64,000 nucleotides of DNA. It comes from Granulosicoccus sp045106855 (GTDB lineage Bacteria; Pseudomonadota; Gammaproteobacteria; Granulosicoccales; Granulosicoccaceae). Under the pieces are notes generated by a model. The model did no database searches. It had not been told where the DNA came from and saw only the letters and a program-made list of their open reading frames with translations. Positions 26,466-36,480 of the stretch are shown here, in pieces. Where the stretch lies: NCBI GenBank assembly GCA_045106855.1, contig JBGCFI010000004.1, forward strand, positions 134,135 through 198,134, in the 5' to 3' direction. Both the position numbers and the translations under genes were made by a program. The stretch's first letter is position 1. Each line of letters starts with the position of its first letter.

Positions 26466-28496
26466 TCAAAAACCACCGGATGCGGGAAAAAGAAGTTTAG
26501 GTGAATTGCCTGAAGCTTCCGGCAGCTCGTACAACCAGAAGCCATACCATGGATTTATACTGGATAAACCAGTTAACGCCTGATAAGCATCGGCGGCATA
26601 GTGCCATAAAGTATCGCTTGTTACGTCTTCAGTGAAGGACGCCGAAAGACTGCAGGCATTATTCGGAGCACTGCAATTGCCGTTGGCCGTTGCCACACGT
26701 AACGCATTGGTGCCTACAGTGCTCGCTAACGGATTACCCAGCAGTTGCCAGACATATGAATTATTTGATTTACCAGTAAGCGATAATCCAACACACCCTG
26801 AAGGTACTGAACAACCTTCAGACTCAGGTTCATCGGGTGCCGCGTGCGTACTGCCACCGGGTAGATCCAGTATGGCGGAACTCCCTGTTACCTGAACTAT
26901 CCAGAAGCCCCTACCCGGGCTCAACGTGCCATTTAAACCAGGATTCACGTAGGCAGTTGATGCGGTACTTGCATCCGGGTCATACTCAAATACAACCCAG
27001 TCCTGACCATAAACCGCCGGATCGCCTTCTATCTGAATGTCATCTGCAAAAAGATCCGCCACTGTAGTGCCGGGTGGGGGTTCACAAGGTAATGACAGTG
27101 TCGTCCACTGATTAGTGGGCAGGCTATAGGATATATCGCAACTCCCGGAATTCGGAACAACCGGAATATCCCTCACCAGCACATTGTCACCATTGACCGA
27201 ATCCCAGACGCCAGCATTGGCAAACCGAACTGAATACTCCGGAATTCTGTAATTCACAGGATTGTTATCCGGCATCCATAAAGATAGCGATACGGAATTT
27301 GTATCCAGATTCGCCGGGGCCTGAAACAATGTGGTGAACGTATAGGCCTCATCGGTGGCAAACCAGTTTTTCGGCTCTACGTCGGCCGCGCTATACAGGA
27401 GTTCCGCACCATTAGCATCTACCAATCGAATGTATACAGGACGATTGTGGTAAATGGGCGCCCAGCCAGCGTTCCTCAATGTTACTGATATCGATACCTC
27501 AGAACCAGGTGACACACTGTCAGGAATTTCAGCACTTATCAATTCGTATCGATATCCAAGCTGTTTGGCTATGTCGTCGAAGCAACCCTGCTCGTCCCAT
27601 TTTGACCGGATGGACGAAAACCATAGTGTATTTATAAAGGAGTATCCATAAAATTCCATCGCAGCCAGTGTTGCAGGACAATCGTTGAGTGGCGTTGCAT
27701 TACATGTTTCTCCTCCAACAGGAACAAGGCTGGAATCGTTTGAGGAGTAGCTCTGCAATTGCTCAACCGTGGGACAGCTAGCGGTTAACGGGAAACAAGC
27801 ATAGGTTCCTGTGTCGTCAGCACTACTCAGAAAACAATCGTTATAGTGGCCTGTCCGGTATACCCGATCATCCAGGGCACCAGCGGCATCATACTCTTGC
27901 TTATAATAGGGTGTGCGGACCAGGACAAATGCATCGTCAGGCGAGACCTCGAACATCTTGTCGATCAGACGCTTCCGCGACTGTGATGTCGTCAGATCAG
28001 GGTTTGCATAGTACCATTCACCATAGGCACCAATGCCTCCGGCCTGTAGCGCAACGATGACATCTTCAAAGGGCACGAATACTTCTTCGCCGAGCTGTGT
28101 TAAATGAGCCTCCTGAACCGCAAGGCTTGCATCGTTGTTCGAAAAATTTTGTACTTCGTGGTATGACACACGTAAAACGGCTTTCACTCGATTGGTCCTT
28201 ACCGCCGCAAGCCAGTTTTTTATTTCTGCCATTTTTGTATCCGAAATGACAGCGTTTGTGAGATAGGATTCAAGCTTGATAATTCCCCAGGCAATGGTGT
28301 GATTATCCGCGCGTAGCTGCGTAATATCACCTATTGATTCATCCCCCACGACCATGAACTGTGCCAGACCACGCTCGGGATTCAGAATGAGTGCATCATC
28401 AGGCTCGTAGGTTATTGTGGCTGCATTTAACGAGGCACACGCTGCAAGCCAAATAAATGCAAGCAAACAGGAACGAACTATCACATTCACTTTCAT
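26466..28496 (-). CDS. Secreted DUF4874/DUF4832-type protein
   Basis: A 676-residue protein with an N-terminal signal peptide (cleavage near residue 25, SLNAA; ACAS could alternatively be a lipobox). Residues about 30-215 look like the DUF4874 glycoside-hydrolase-like barrel (LNPERGLAQF, GIGAYGEWYYANPD). Residues about 215-430 match DUF4832 (YRTGHYNDCFLSS, a beta-sandwich ending in LRNAGWAPIYHNRPVYI). The C-terminal 230 residues contain two similar beta-rich modules (NQWTTLSLPCEPPP and the later NSYVWQLLGNPL, each with a GFW phrase), of a kind that often binds surfaces or sugars. The family has no proven function. No partner genes. Confidence 0.75.
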   Translation of the reverse strand: MKVNVIVRSCLLAFIWLAACASLNAATITYEPDDALILNPERGLAQFMVVGDESIGDITQLRADNHTIAWGIIKLESYLTNAVISDTKMAEIKNWLAAVRTNRVKAVLRVSYHEVQNFSNNDASLAVQEAHLTQLGEEVFVPFEDVIVALQAGGIGAYGEWYYANPDLTTSQSRKRLIDKMFEVSPDDAFVLVRTPYYKQEYDAAGALDDRVYRTGHYNDCFLSSADDTGTYACFPLTASCPTVEQLQSYSSNDSSLVPVGGETCNATPLNDCPATLAAMEFYGYSFINTLWFSSIRSKWDEQGCFDDIAKQLGYRYELISAEIPDSVSPGSEVSISVTLRNAGWAPIYHNRPVYIRLVDANGAELLYSAADVEPKNWFATDEAYTFTTLFQAPANLDTNSVSLSLWMPDNNPVNYRIPEYSVRFANAGVWDSVNGDNVLVRDIPVVPNSGSCDISYSLPTNQWTTLSLPCEPPPGTTVADLFADDIQIEGDPAVYGQDWVVFEYDPDASTASTAYVNPGLNGTLSPGRGFWIVQVTGSSAILDLPGGSTHAAPDEPESEGCSVPSGCVGLSLTGKSNNSYVWQLLGNPLASTVGTNALRVATANGNCSAPNNACSLSASFTEDVTSDTLWHYAADAYQALTGLSSINPWYGFWLYELPEASGNSPKLLFPASGGF

Positions 28497-28963
28497 GTAA
28501 ATTCATATACACCATTCGTACTTTTCATCAGTGTCCCATAGCGTCGATTTACTCTTGGTTACGATATTTCAATATGGACTCTACGGTTCCAGCTTGCCTA
28601 AGTCAGGGTCAAAATATCTGATACTGCAGCTTGATGTGACCATTACCTTTATCCGGACAATTTGGCGTTAGCGCAATCAATGTCATTTATCAAGGAAATA
28701 GTCAGGGCCGTTAGGCCGATTTCCCTAAAACAGCTCTGTACTTAAATAGCCGCTTTCTCAGACAGAATTAACCCCAAAACGACATTTGGTCTGCGATAAA
28801 CCACGATACGGCGAAAACTCAGGCACTTTTTCTGGCACAACAGACAACTGTGTCTCAAGCGGTGGTGCATGAACCAGAGTCACTAAAGCTATTCTGCGCA
28901 TGATTGCTGTTTGATCAAGCTTAGCTATGCGAGTAAGCTGCGACTCCAGATAAAGATTACTGT
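28497..28963. other. Divergent intergenic region, no features recognised
   Basis: These 467 bases lie between the starts of the DUF4832 gene and the SHOCT gene and should contain both promoters. I see no open frame, repeat or strong hairpin. Confidence 0.4.
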
Positions 28964-29809
28964 GTGAGACATCTTGTGCAACACTTGAGTACCGTCGGGC
29001 AAAAAGCTGTTTCTGATATTTCCAATCGGTACAACATCAGTCAGGAAGCGGTTGAACACATGTTGATCACCGTTAATAACGGCGCTGGCCAAATGGCACA
29101 GTTCAATTGCCCCGAACTTGGTGGCCCGGGCCAATGGATGCGTGGCGGGATGATCATGGTAGGCGATATGTTCAACCATGGCCTGAAGCAGACTGTCGAC
29201 AATATTTGCAACGAACTAAGTAATCTTCTCGCCAGCGAGCAGGTTTTCCCAGAGCTGCCAGCTGGTACACCGGGTAGCCAGAATTGGTGGCCAGCTAATC
29301 TTGGTACGCCTTTCAGCAGCGGCAACCAGAACAATACACGATATGCCTTGTTTGCCGGACGCCTGGCGGTGGAAGTGAATGAACAAGTAACCGTTTTCGA
29401 TACACTTGACCATCAGATAGGTGGCGTCAGTCAACAGCAGGGTGGCAGCACATCGCTAAATTTCAGCAGTCAGTACGGCACAGTATCCGTCAGCACCTTG
29501 CCTGTTGTTTCCAGAGAGGGAGCCAACCAGGCAGCAGATACCAATTTCGCATCAGTGACCGACTTTGACTTGGCAAACGCAACTTCGCAAGCCCAGCTTC
29601 CACCTGCACCATCAGATGCTGTAGCTGCAGTTCAAACCAGCCCTGAAAGAGTAAATCCTGTTGATTCCCATAATATGCCAGCGATCACTAGCGACTCAAG
29701 TGACGACATTATTGCCCTTATCGAAAAACTTTCGCACCTGCATATCGCAGGTGTATTGAGCGATGAAGAATTCAGCACCAAGAAACTGGAGTTGCTGGCT
29801 CGTCTCTAA
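28964..29809 (+). CDS. SHOCT-domain protein
   Basis: A 281-residue protein starting at a GTG. The last 32 residues (DDIIALIEKLSHLHIAGVLSDEEFSTKKLELLARL region) are a typical SHOCT domain, a short helical hairpin thought to mediate oligomerisation. The N-terminal 120 residues (SDISNRYNISQEAVEHML, GGMIMVGDMFNHGLKQTVDNICNELSNLL) recur in a family of SHOCT proteins of unknown function. The middle is low-complexity Ser/Ala/Pro-rich linker. There are no membrane segments or signal peptide. The gene converges on the beta-propeller cytochrome gene. Confidence 0.82.
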   Translation: MRHLVQHLSTVGQKAVSDISNRYNISQEAVEHMLITVNNGAGQMAQFNCPELGGPGQWMRGGMIMVGDMFNHGLKQTVDNICNELSNLLASEQVFPELPAGTPGSQNWWPANLGTPFSSGNQNNTRYALFAGRLAVEVNEQVTVFDTLDHQIGGVSQQQGGSTSLNFSSQYGTVSVSTLPVVSREGANQAADTNFASVTDFDLANATSQAQLPPAPSDAVAAVQTSPERVNPVDSHNMPAITSDSSDDIIALIEKLSHLHIAGVLSDEEFSTKKLELLARL

Positions 29810-29994
29810 TCATCTGCTTAACCACTAAACCGCAATTTCGTAGCCCAAAACAGCGCCTGGATGCCAGAGAAACTGGAAGCGAGCCGATTACGATAGCCTT
29901 CCAGCGAAGCAGGATATACAGAATTATTCGTGAATATAGTGTTCTTTTTAGAACTTCCACGCTGAGTACAAAAAATCTGCTAGCTTCGTTATCA

Positions 29995-32676
29995 CTACCG
30001 GCCCGGGCCCATCCATTCGCCTGAACCGGGAGGTACACATGTGAAGGTCATCGCCCCGCCATTTTCAGAAGCAAAATCCTTTATCTGGCTAACACTGTAG
30101 GTTTCGCTCTCAGTATCGCTCTGAAAGTCGCCTGATGCATTCAACAAGAATCCACGTGACTGATCCTCAACAACACCCTGGGCGATCAGATCGCATTCTG
30201 GACGAGGGATGGATATCGATGCTCTTTCCAGTAATAGATCCAATCGCGCTAGCGAATCACGTCCCGCGTTTGCATCAATGGTCACCTGTTGACCGACTAT
30301 TGGCGCAAGGTCGCTATCCATAGCCATGACAAACTCTACAACCTGACGCCGTTTGATAGCATTGGTTTCGTCATTGGGATCGAATCGGAATACTTCACCG
30401 GTAAAAAAATTGTCCAGCGTATCCACGCTGCCATCGTGCAAAAAACCAAATCCCCTTATCTGCTCACCAAACTGAGCGTCACTTCCTACGAAACGTCCGC
30501 TATTCCCAAACTTGCCCACCTTCTGATAGGCATTTCTAAGGTGGGGTACTTTGAACTCCTGAGAGATATCGTCACCTTCCACTGAGCTTCTGCCAGCGGT
30601 GCCAAACAACCCCTCAACAGGATCAAGGCGATGACAATTATTACAAGTAAAAGCGGCACCTGTCGTGCTGTCTTGTTGATAGATGCGCTGCCCTTCTGCT
30701 TGCGCTGTTGTCAGCGAGTTGTCCAGTGCCCTGATAGGATTAGGCGGATACTGGATCTCCAGCACGAAATCAGCAAAGGCCTCCATCTCGGCCGGGCTTA
30801 ACTCAGAGTCGCGACCAAGCAGCTGCGGGAAAGCAATATTGAACTCCGTAAACGCCGCATGCTCGAGGCTTTGTCCCTCTTTTGCATTCACCCCTGTTCG
30901 GTCACCACGCCAATGCATGGGGCCACTCTTAACCAGCCCGCGTAGACTCTGAGTAGTCATGGGGCCTTTCATCGGATGGAATGTAGCGGACCCGGACGGG
31001 CGAAGGAGGAGGTTAACAAATTGGTTGGGATTGGCTTGCACTACCTCATCCGGATTGCCAAGATCCCAGGCTAGAGCATCGACATCACCAAACACATGAC
31101 ACGAAGCGCAGGATGCATCTCCATGACTGGAATTCGAACCAGCGTCGTACAGGAACTGACGCCCTTTAATGACATGATCAGGCTCAGGATTGCGTAAGGC
31201 AATACTGGCATACTCAATGTTTGTGTCGGTGTCGACCTGGGCGATACTATTATTAAAACGCGTCAACACATAAAGCCGGTTTCGTGGTTCATCAAGTACA
31301 AGCCCGGTTGGACCACCACCGCTGAGCGATATCTGCATAGCTTCAGATACCTCGAAACTATCGTTTTCCAATTCGCCGGTATCATAGACCGCGATCTTCT
31401 CAGAGCCAAAACCTGCCACATATAAAGACGTACCATCAGCAGTGACTGCCATGCCAAGTGGCTGGGACACTGCCAGGCGACGCTGCTCCTCTGTAGCTCT
31501 ATCCCGCGTGTTATCGCGTTGCTTGTTGAGGTTTCGCGGTTTGACATCCACACCGTCAATCAGTGTGATTCTGCTTTGTACAATGTTGCCCCGCACGGTT
31601 GTGGACACTGTGCCCTCACCTTCAAAGCGAGTGAGATTATTTGCATCAGTATTACTGACATAAATTGCACCATTAACGGGATTGGTTACCATATTAAATA
31701 ACGTTGTGCCTACGCCAGAATATTGTTGTATCACCGAGGGGGTTCTAGTCGCGCTGATAGCGAACACATCGTAATCCGGCAGCGTAAATCGCACCAGACT
31801 ATCGTAACTTGTACCTGTCAGATCGGACACTGCACCAACATCATCTCGCCAGGTAGTGCCATCGAACTTAACGATCAATCCGGTATCAGGTTGAAGTTCA
31901 CCATCACGGCTTTGTATCGGTCCAGACTTGGCTATGCCGTTCTCACCTAATGCGGTGGTCTGGTTACCTGAATGCATCACAGCTGCGTACACCGTACTGC
32001 CGTCAGGGCTTACTGAGAGTGAGCCAGGCGTGTCACCGAACATCGACAATACGGCTACAGGATCACCACCTAATGAATCACCTCTGGAGGCGGGATCAAA
32101 CACCCAGACATCCGCTCGCCCCACAGAAGGTGTGAATAGTTGTGCATCAATTGGCGTGTCATCCGGACCATTTTGCCCTCGGTGAGCTGTCGTAATGAAC
32201 GCCAAGGGGCTGTCGCCACCTGCGAAAACAATGTCTCGAGGTTCGTCACCGACCAATAACGTATCCATCACTCTCGGCGGCTGTGCCCGCAAATCGACTA
32301 TACTGATACTGTCCGAAAGATGATTTACTACCCAGGCCTGCTCATCTCCAAACAAAGCGACAGCTACTGGCTCCATGCCGACTGGCACAGAGTGCCGAGG
32401 TTCTAGCCCCTGATCTGTCACCGCCAATATCTCCAGAGTTCCGTTCGGCGTGTTAGTGGCAAACAGTCGATCGCCACTTGTTGACAATGCCAGTGGCCTG
32501 ACCTGCCCGGATTCGAAAGTAACGAAAACGGACTCCACCGACTCTTGAGCGACTGGCTGGGTATCGGGAAGTGGCTGAGAGCTATTGACAGGCTGTGCAT
32601 CGGAACCGGATCCGCCACAGCTCGATAGCGTAATTGAGACACATATCAACAAAGACAGTTTAAATTTTCGCATCAA
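29995..32676 (-). CDS. Beta-propeller / di-haem cytochrome lipoprotein (MauG/CcpA-like C-terminus)
   Basis: An 893-residue lipoprotein. The lipobox LSSC at residue 20 follows a short signal. Residues about 45-470 form YVTN/NHL-type beta-propeller repeats (ALFGDEQAWVVNHLSDSISIVDL, LSVSPDGSTVYAAV, VTADGTSLYVAGFGSEKIAVYD). The C-terminal half carries two haem motifs, CASCH at about 520 and CNNCH at about 678, in a di-haem cytochrome c peroxidase/MauG-like arrangement (FKVPHLRNAYQKVGKFGNSG, GFGFLHDGSVDTLDNFF). Such fusions are outer-membrane or periplasmic redox enzymes of unknown substrate. The last 30 residues are Cys-containing with no assigned role. No cognate operon. Confidence 0.85.
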   Translation of the reverse strand: MMRKFKLSLLICVSITLSSCGGSGSDAQPVNSSQPLPDTQPVAQESVESVFVTFESGQVRPLALSTSGDRLFATNTPNGTLEILAVTDQGLEPRHSVPVGMEPVAVALFGDEQAWVVNHLSDSISIVDLRAQPPRVMDTLLVGDEPRDIVFAGGDSPLAFITTAHRGQNGPDDTPIDAQLFTPSVGRADVWVFDPASRGDSLGGDPVAVLSMFGDTPGSLSVSPDGSTVYAAVMHSGNQTTALGENGIAKSGPIQSRDGELQPDTGLIVKFDGTTWRDDVGAVSDLTGTSYDSLVRFTLPDYDVFAISATRTPSVIQQYSGVGTTLFNMVTNPVNGAIYVSNTDANNLTRFEGEGTVSTTVRGNIVQSRITLIDGVDVKPRNLNKQRDNTRDRATEEQRRLAVSQPLGMAVTADGTSLYVAGFGSEKIAVYDTGELENDSFEVSEAMQISLSGGGPTGLVLDEPRNRLYVLTRFNNSIAQVDTDTNIEYASIALRNPEPDHVIKGRQFLYDAGSNSSHGDASCASCHVFGDVDALAWDLGNPDEVVQANPNQFVNLLLRPSGSATFHPMKGPMTTQSLRGLVKSGPMHWRGDRTGVNAKEGQSLEHAAFTEFNIAFPQLLGRDSELSPAEMEAFADFVLEIQYPPNPIRALDNSLTTAQAEGQRIYQQDSTTGAAFTCNNCHRLDPVEGLFGTAGRSSVEGDDISQEFKVPHLRNAYQKVGKFGNSGRFVGSDAQFGEQIRGFGFLHDGSVDTLDNFFTGEVFRFDPNDETNAIKRRQVVEFVMAMDSDLAPIVGQQVTIDANAGRDSLARLDLLLERASISIPRPECDLIAQGVVEDQSRGFLLNASGDFQSDTESETYSVSQIKDFASENGGAMTFTCVPPGSGEWMGPGR

Positions 32677-33268
32677 TTCCGTTGTCTCTTTAATAGTAGC
32701 GACCTCGTGCTAACGCATGAGAGGGCCTGACAGCCAAGAATTCTACGGCTTTTTAATGGATTTTGTGTAACCGTATGTAGATTTTGCAGAGTAAAAAAAA
32801 CTGTGTGAGCCGTCTGTTTTTTTTAGAAAATCACGCCACTTAACAGGACCGGAAACTCAAGAAACACTGTCAGGCCTTCACTCGCAAAGGATAATCCACA
32901 AAAGGGCCTTTTTTCATCGCACGGGATTCAACAACAAATTCCCACGCCAGTGTTCTCAATTCTTCTATCTCGAGGAGAAAAGAAAATCGGTATAGCGTTG
33001 CCAGAGTAGCCACATGACTCACCCACATCGGAAGCGGCCAAAATCACCTTGGGCAGGTGAAAACTAGGCTACAGGCAATGATGCCTGATTTTTCTGATAC
33101 TTCTAATGACACCCATCGCCTGAACCTCACATTAGAACATTAATACCATTAAGCAACTTGTGAAAAATTACCCCTTTTTTCTAGGTTCTATTACCCTTCA
33201 TGCAAACACAACACCGGTAAAATTCAGTCTCAGCATCATCGAGGATGCTCGAACTTCCGGAGAGCTTA
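32677..33268. other. Divergent intergenic region before lipid genes
   Basis: A 592-base region holding promoters for the cytochrome lipoprotein (minus) and the glycosyltransferase operon (plus). AGGCC at 32872-32876 pairs with GGCCT at 32905-32909, followed by a T-run to 32914, which looks like a weak plus-strand terminator. The real glycosyltransferase start (33269) has GGAGAG at 33259-33264. No gene is seen. Confidence 0.35.
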
Positions 33269-34360
33269 ATGAGTACACGGATAGTAATTTTGACAGCTTC
33301 AAGTGGCGGTGGCCATAACGCAGCAGCCTGTGCTTTACAAACGTTAATCAAAGACAGGCTTCGTGGCGATTGTGAATTTTCAGTGATTGATGTCTATCAG
33401 AAAAATCTGTTTCAGCGTCTACCGGTATTAGCCAAAATTCGTTACCACAGCGACAGTCTGTGGCGCGTTTTTCTTTACTTGACCAATCATAAGGCTATCG
33501 CGCGGTCTATAGCGCGACTGATGCGCCCATTCATGATTCGCAGTATCGCCAAGCAACTACCAGAACACAGTGACTACATTATCGCTGTTCATTTCAACCC
33601 CACCCAGTATTTGCCTCAGCTTGCAAAGTTGTTTTCCATTCCACCAAAAACGGCAATAGTAGCAACCGATCTTGATCCGCATTGGGCGTGGTTTGGTTGT
33701 AATGCTGATGCAATGTATGTATCAAGTGAGGCGGGTCATAAAAAAGCATTGATAAGTGGGTATCAACCACATCAGATCTTCACACTTTCGCTGATACCTA
33801 CAGAAAAGATAGCGTATAGAACACCTTCAAATAAATCACCATCGAGAAAAAAACTAGGCATTGTCTCGGGGCAGGATGGCAGTAACCCCCGACAAATACA
33901 GGATTTACTTGGAACACTGGCAGACCTTCCACATGCCACTGAAATGGACGTCACCGTATTCTGCGGAACCAATACTAATCTACATAACCGATTAACCAAT
34001 GATATCGATCTATACGCACCTCTTAGTCTTGACGTCCAAGGTTACACAGATAATCTGAAATCACATTTTCATCACTACGATTTGATGCTGATCCGGACAA
34101 GCCCTGGAATATTGTCGGAGTGCATCTGCGCTGGAGTACCCGTTATAGGTTTTGACTGGAGTGCCCATGAGCAATATCAACAGCAATTTATTCAGATGCA
34201 TGATATCGGTTTTGCAAGTAAAGCCATTACAGAACTAAGAACCTATGTGTATCAGCTCCTGACTCAGCCCCAGATACTTCTGGATCTACAGAAGAATGTT
34301 TCCCGGCTGAGGCGTCAGAATGACACCAACGCAATGCTCACACATTTACTAAAGATTTAG
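33269..34360 (+). CDS. MGDG-synthase-like glycosyltransferase (GT28)
   Basis: A 363-residue glycosyltransferase of the monogalactosyldiacylglycerol synthase/UgtP/MurG group. The N-terminal VILTASSGGGHNAAACAL (residues 4-21) is the family hallmark. The MGDG_synth domain runs to about 165, and the nucleotide-sugar-binding C-terminal domain contains IRTSPGILSECICAGVPVIGFDW (about 268-290). It should transfer a hexose from UDP-sugar to diacylglycerol at the inner membrane. The ATG at 33269 is preferred over 33245 because of its ribosome binding site. Eleven bases separate it from the acyltransferase gene, and together with the following YdjM-like gene it makes a lipid operon. Confidence 0.88.
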   Translation: MSTRIVILTASSGGGHNAAACALQTLIKDRLRGDCEFSVIDVYQKNLFQRLPVLAKIRYHSDSLWRVFLYLTNHKAIARSIARLMRPFMIRSIAKQLPEHSDYIIAVHFNPTQYLPQLAKLFSIPPKTAIVATDLDPHWAWFGCNADAMYVSSEAGHKKALISGYQPHQIFTLSLIPTEKIAYRTPSNKSPSRKKLGIVSGQDGSNPRQIQDLLGTLADLPHATEMDVTVFCGTNTNLHNRLTNDIDLYAPLSLDVQGYTDNLKSHFHHYDLMLIRTSPGILSECICAGVPVIGFDWSAHEQYQQQFIQMHDIGFASKAITELRTYVYQLLTQPQILLDLQKNVSRLRRQNDTNAMLTHLLKI

Positions 34361-34370
34361 GGGAACTAGG

Positions 34371-35237
34371 ATGCTCCGTGCGACGACCAGCTGGTTTTTA
34401 CTAATTACTGCATTCTTTATCGTACTTATATCGGCCTGTATTACCGACTGTGTGATAAAGCTACTGCACTACCTCAGGTTCAAGAGTGCATCACGTGTCT
34501 TCTTCGTAAAATTTAGTCAATTTACAGAACTACTATTGAAATTCTGGGGAACCCGAATAGAAATTGACACCTCTGCAATGAATATAGACCAACGGCGTCC
34601 TGTATTGTTTGTATCCAGCCATCACTCTTCCATGGATGTTACTCTTCTGGGCAATCATCTGAGTAGATGTATCAAATACAGAAAACTGTCTTTTGTCTGT
34701 CGTGGTGGTTTAGATCGATGGCTTCCAGCATTCAGCTTCTATACACGTCAGTATTGTTACTCCCTGACACGCAGAGGAGCGAAATCAGCACTAGGTTCAT
34801 CACCATTCGCGCTTGATGAACCAGGATTGGCCGAGTTCGCCACGCGAATAGATAGCGATGGCGATGCATTGGTCATATTCCCGGAAGGCGTCAAGCCTAT
34901 CAATGATGCTGAAGGCTGCCGCAGCTTCCGTCGCAAAGGTCTGCGCATACTTTTGGAAAACATGCCAAATGCGCAAATCGTGCCCATCGGAATTGCAGGG
35001 ACTGGTTCTTTCTACACGACACCGCGCTCCTTTAAAGATGTCACAAACAACTGGCCTCGATTCAACCGCCGACTGCAGGTTCAGCTGCTACCCGTTTTGC
35101 ACGATTTCCAGTTAACCAGCATTGAGGACACAATCGATATTCTGGAAGCACAAATTTTTGCAAGCTATGAGAAATTACGTAATCCAAAAGCCACCGCCTG
35201 CCAACTGAACGGATTGAATCAAAAATGGATTCAATAA
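34371..35237 (+). CDS. 1-acyl-sn-glycerol-3-phosphate acyltransferase family (PlsC-like)
   Basis: A 288-residue acyltransferase with an N-terminal membrane anchor (about residues 8-32). The catalytic HHSSMD (H-x4-D, about 83-88), the substrate motif FPEGVKP (about 168-174) and the VPIGIAG motif (about 204-210) are all present. It acylates a lysophospholipid or glycerolipid. Co-transcription with a diacylglycerol glycosyltransferase suggests that it makes the lipid acceptor or modifies a glycolipid. It overlaps the next gene by 13 bases. Confidence 0.9.
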   Translation: MLRATTSWFLLITAFFIVLISACITDCVIKLLHYLRFKSASRVFFVKFSQFTELLLKFWGTRIEIDTSAMNIDQRRPVLFVSSHHSSMDVTLLGNHLSRCIKYRKLSFVCRGGLDRWLPAFSFYTRQYCYSLTRRGAKSALGSSPFALDEPGLAEFATRIDSDGDALVIFPEGVKPINDAEGCRSFRRKGLRILLENMPNAQIVPIGIAGTGSFYTTPRSFKDVTNNWPRFNRRLQVQLLPVLHDFQLTSIEDTIDILEAQIFASYEKLRNPKATACQLNGLNQKWIQ

Positions 35238-36187
35238 CCCATGCTGCCAGTGGCGCTTTACTAGGAATGGCTGTCGGACAATGGGTGTTACCCGAAGCGA
35301 TCGTGAGTTGCATTGCAATTGGAACCATCGCAGGATCATTGCCGGATCTGGATTTTCTCGCAGAACTTCGAGGCAAAGTCGCCGCATGGAAATACCACAG
35401 AATACTTACCCACAACATACCAGTCGCATTTCTACTGACACTTCTATTGGCTTGCCTTGCTAGCTATTCACTGTCACTTCCTTTTACAGTGGCATTGATT
35501 CTTTGTGTCGGGGCTACAGCTCTACACTTATTACTGGATGTATTAACAAGCTTCGGAACATGCCTTTGGTATCCTTTTACAACGAAACGTTACAGTACCC
35601 GCAGCCACTTCATCGTAGACCCATTCGTATTGGGACTTTGTCTTTATGGCTTGTTCAGCACATATGCCTGGCAGTACCTGTTTGCACTCATGCTATACAT
35701 CAGTTTTTCATTGATTGTCAAATCAATGATGCAGGTATTCATCGGCAGCAGATTGCCAGTTGGTCTCAACAGGAAGAATCTGCGGCTTGAACCCATTTTT
35801 CTAGCTCCATTTAGATGGCTAGTGATTGTCAACACCGGAGAGGGCTATGTGTATTGCTATCGGAATCTGATGTGGCAAAGTCCATGGTACTCACGTAATC
35901 ATGAATGCGAGGAGTTTGAAGATCTATGCCTTCAACATGATCTTATGCGATATGTTTTAAAAACCTTTGACATGCCTCTGTTTAAGTTCCGTACCTACGA
36001 AAATGGATATTTCCTGGTGGTCGAAGATCTGAAATGGCGATCGGAACCTGGGCTTCGCCCACTTGCGTTTACACTAAAATTACAGCAAGAGAAGCAACAG
36101 TGGAAAATCGTAGAAGCTACACAAGGCGGCTTTTTTCAGCGAAGCGATTCTGCCTTTTTTGAGCCACCTGAAAAATGGATCCGATAA
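35225..36187 (+). CDS. YdjM/DUF457-family membrane metal-dependent hydrolase-like protein
   Basis: A 320-residue inner-membrane protein. The family motifs are intact: MDSITHAASGALLG at the start, GSLPDLDFL (about 38-46), YHRILTHNIP (about 58-67) and LHLLLDVLTSFGTCLWYPF (about 98-116). Four to five membrane helices follow. The C-terminal 120 residues form a soluble domain. The His/Asp pattern suggests a metal site, and E. coli YdjM is a LexA-regulated member, but no activity is established. It overlaps the acyltransferase gene by 13 bases, so a lipid-related role is likely. Confidence 0.85.
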   Translation: MDSITHAASGALLGMAVGQWVLPEAIVSCIAIGTIAGSLPDLDFLAELRGKVAAWKYHRILTHNIPVAFLLTLLLACLASYSLSLPFTVALILCVGATALHLLLDVLTSFGTCLWYPFTTKRYSTRSHFIVDPFVLGLCLYGLFSTYAWQYLFALMLYISFSLIVKSMMQVFIGSRLPVGLNRKNLRLEPIFLAPFRWLVIVNTGEGYVYCYRNLMWQSPWYSRNHECEEFEDLCLQHDLMRYVLKTFDMPLFKFRTYENGYFLVVEDLKWRSEPGLRPLAFTLKLQQEKQQWKIVEATQGGFFQRSDSAFFEPPEKWIR

Positions 36188-36255
36188 CTACAACGGTTAA
36201 TTGAATTGTGGGCGATAGTGAAAACAGCATTCCACTTTGCACACACATCAATGTT

Positions 36256-36273
36256 TATACGGGTACCCGTATA
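36256..36273. promoter_or_regulatory. 18-base perfect palindrome, candidate operator
   Basis: TATACGGGTACCCGTATA reads identically on both strands. It lies 69 bases after the YdjM-like gene and 208 bases before the GGDEF gene. A half-site-like TATACCCGT follows about 100 bases on (36365-36373). The size and symmetry fit a dimeric repressor site. No regulator gene is adjacent. Confidence 0.5.
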
Positions 36274-36480
36274 TATTTTCAATATATTCCAATGAAGTAA
36301 CTGGCCCTTGTGAAATTTTAATGCACTGATAAATCTATCCCGGGCTCGTTCTACCGCTAATGTTATATACCCGTGAAAAGCACCGCCAGTGAATATCCAG
36401 AGGCTGCTTTCCAAGCCCGGCCAGAGATGATTCTCCACCTACAGGATCATCAGAGCGCGTAGTAAGACTTACCCAAAGCA

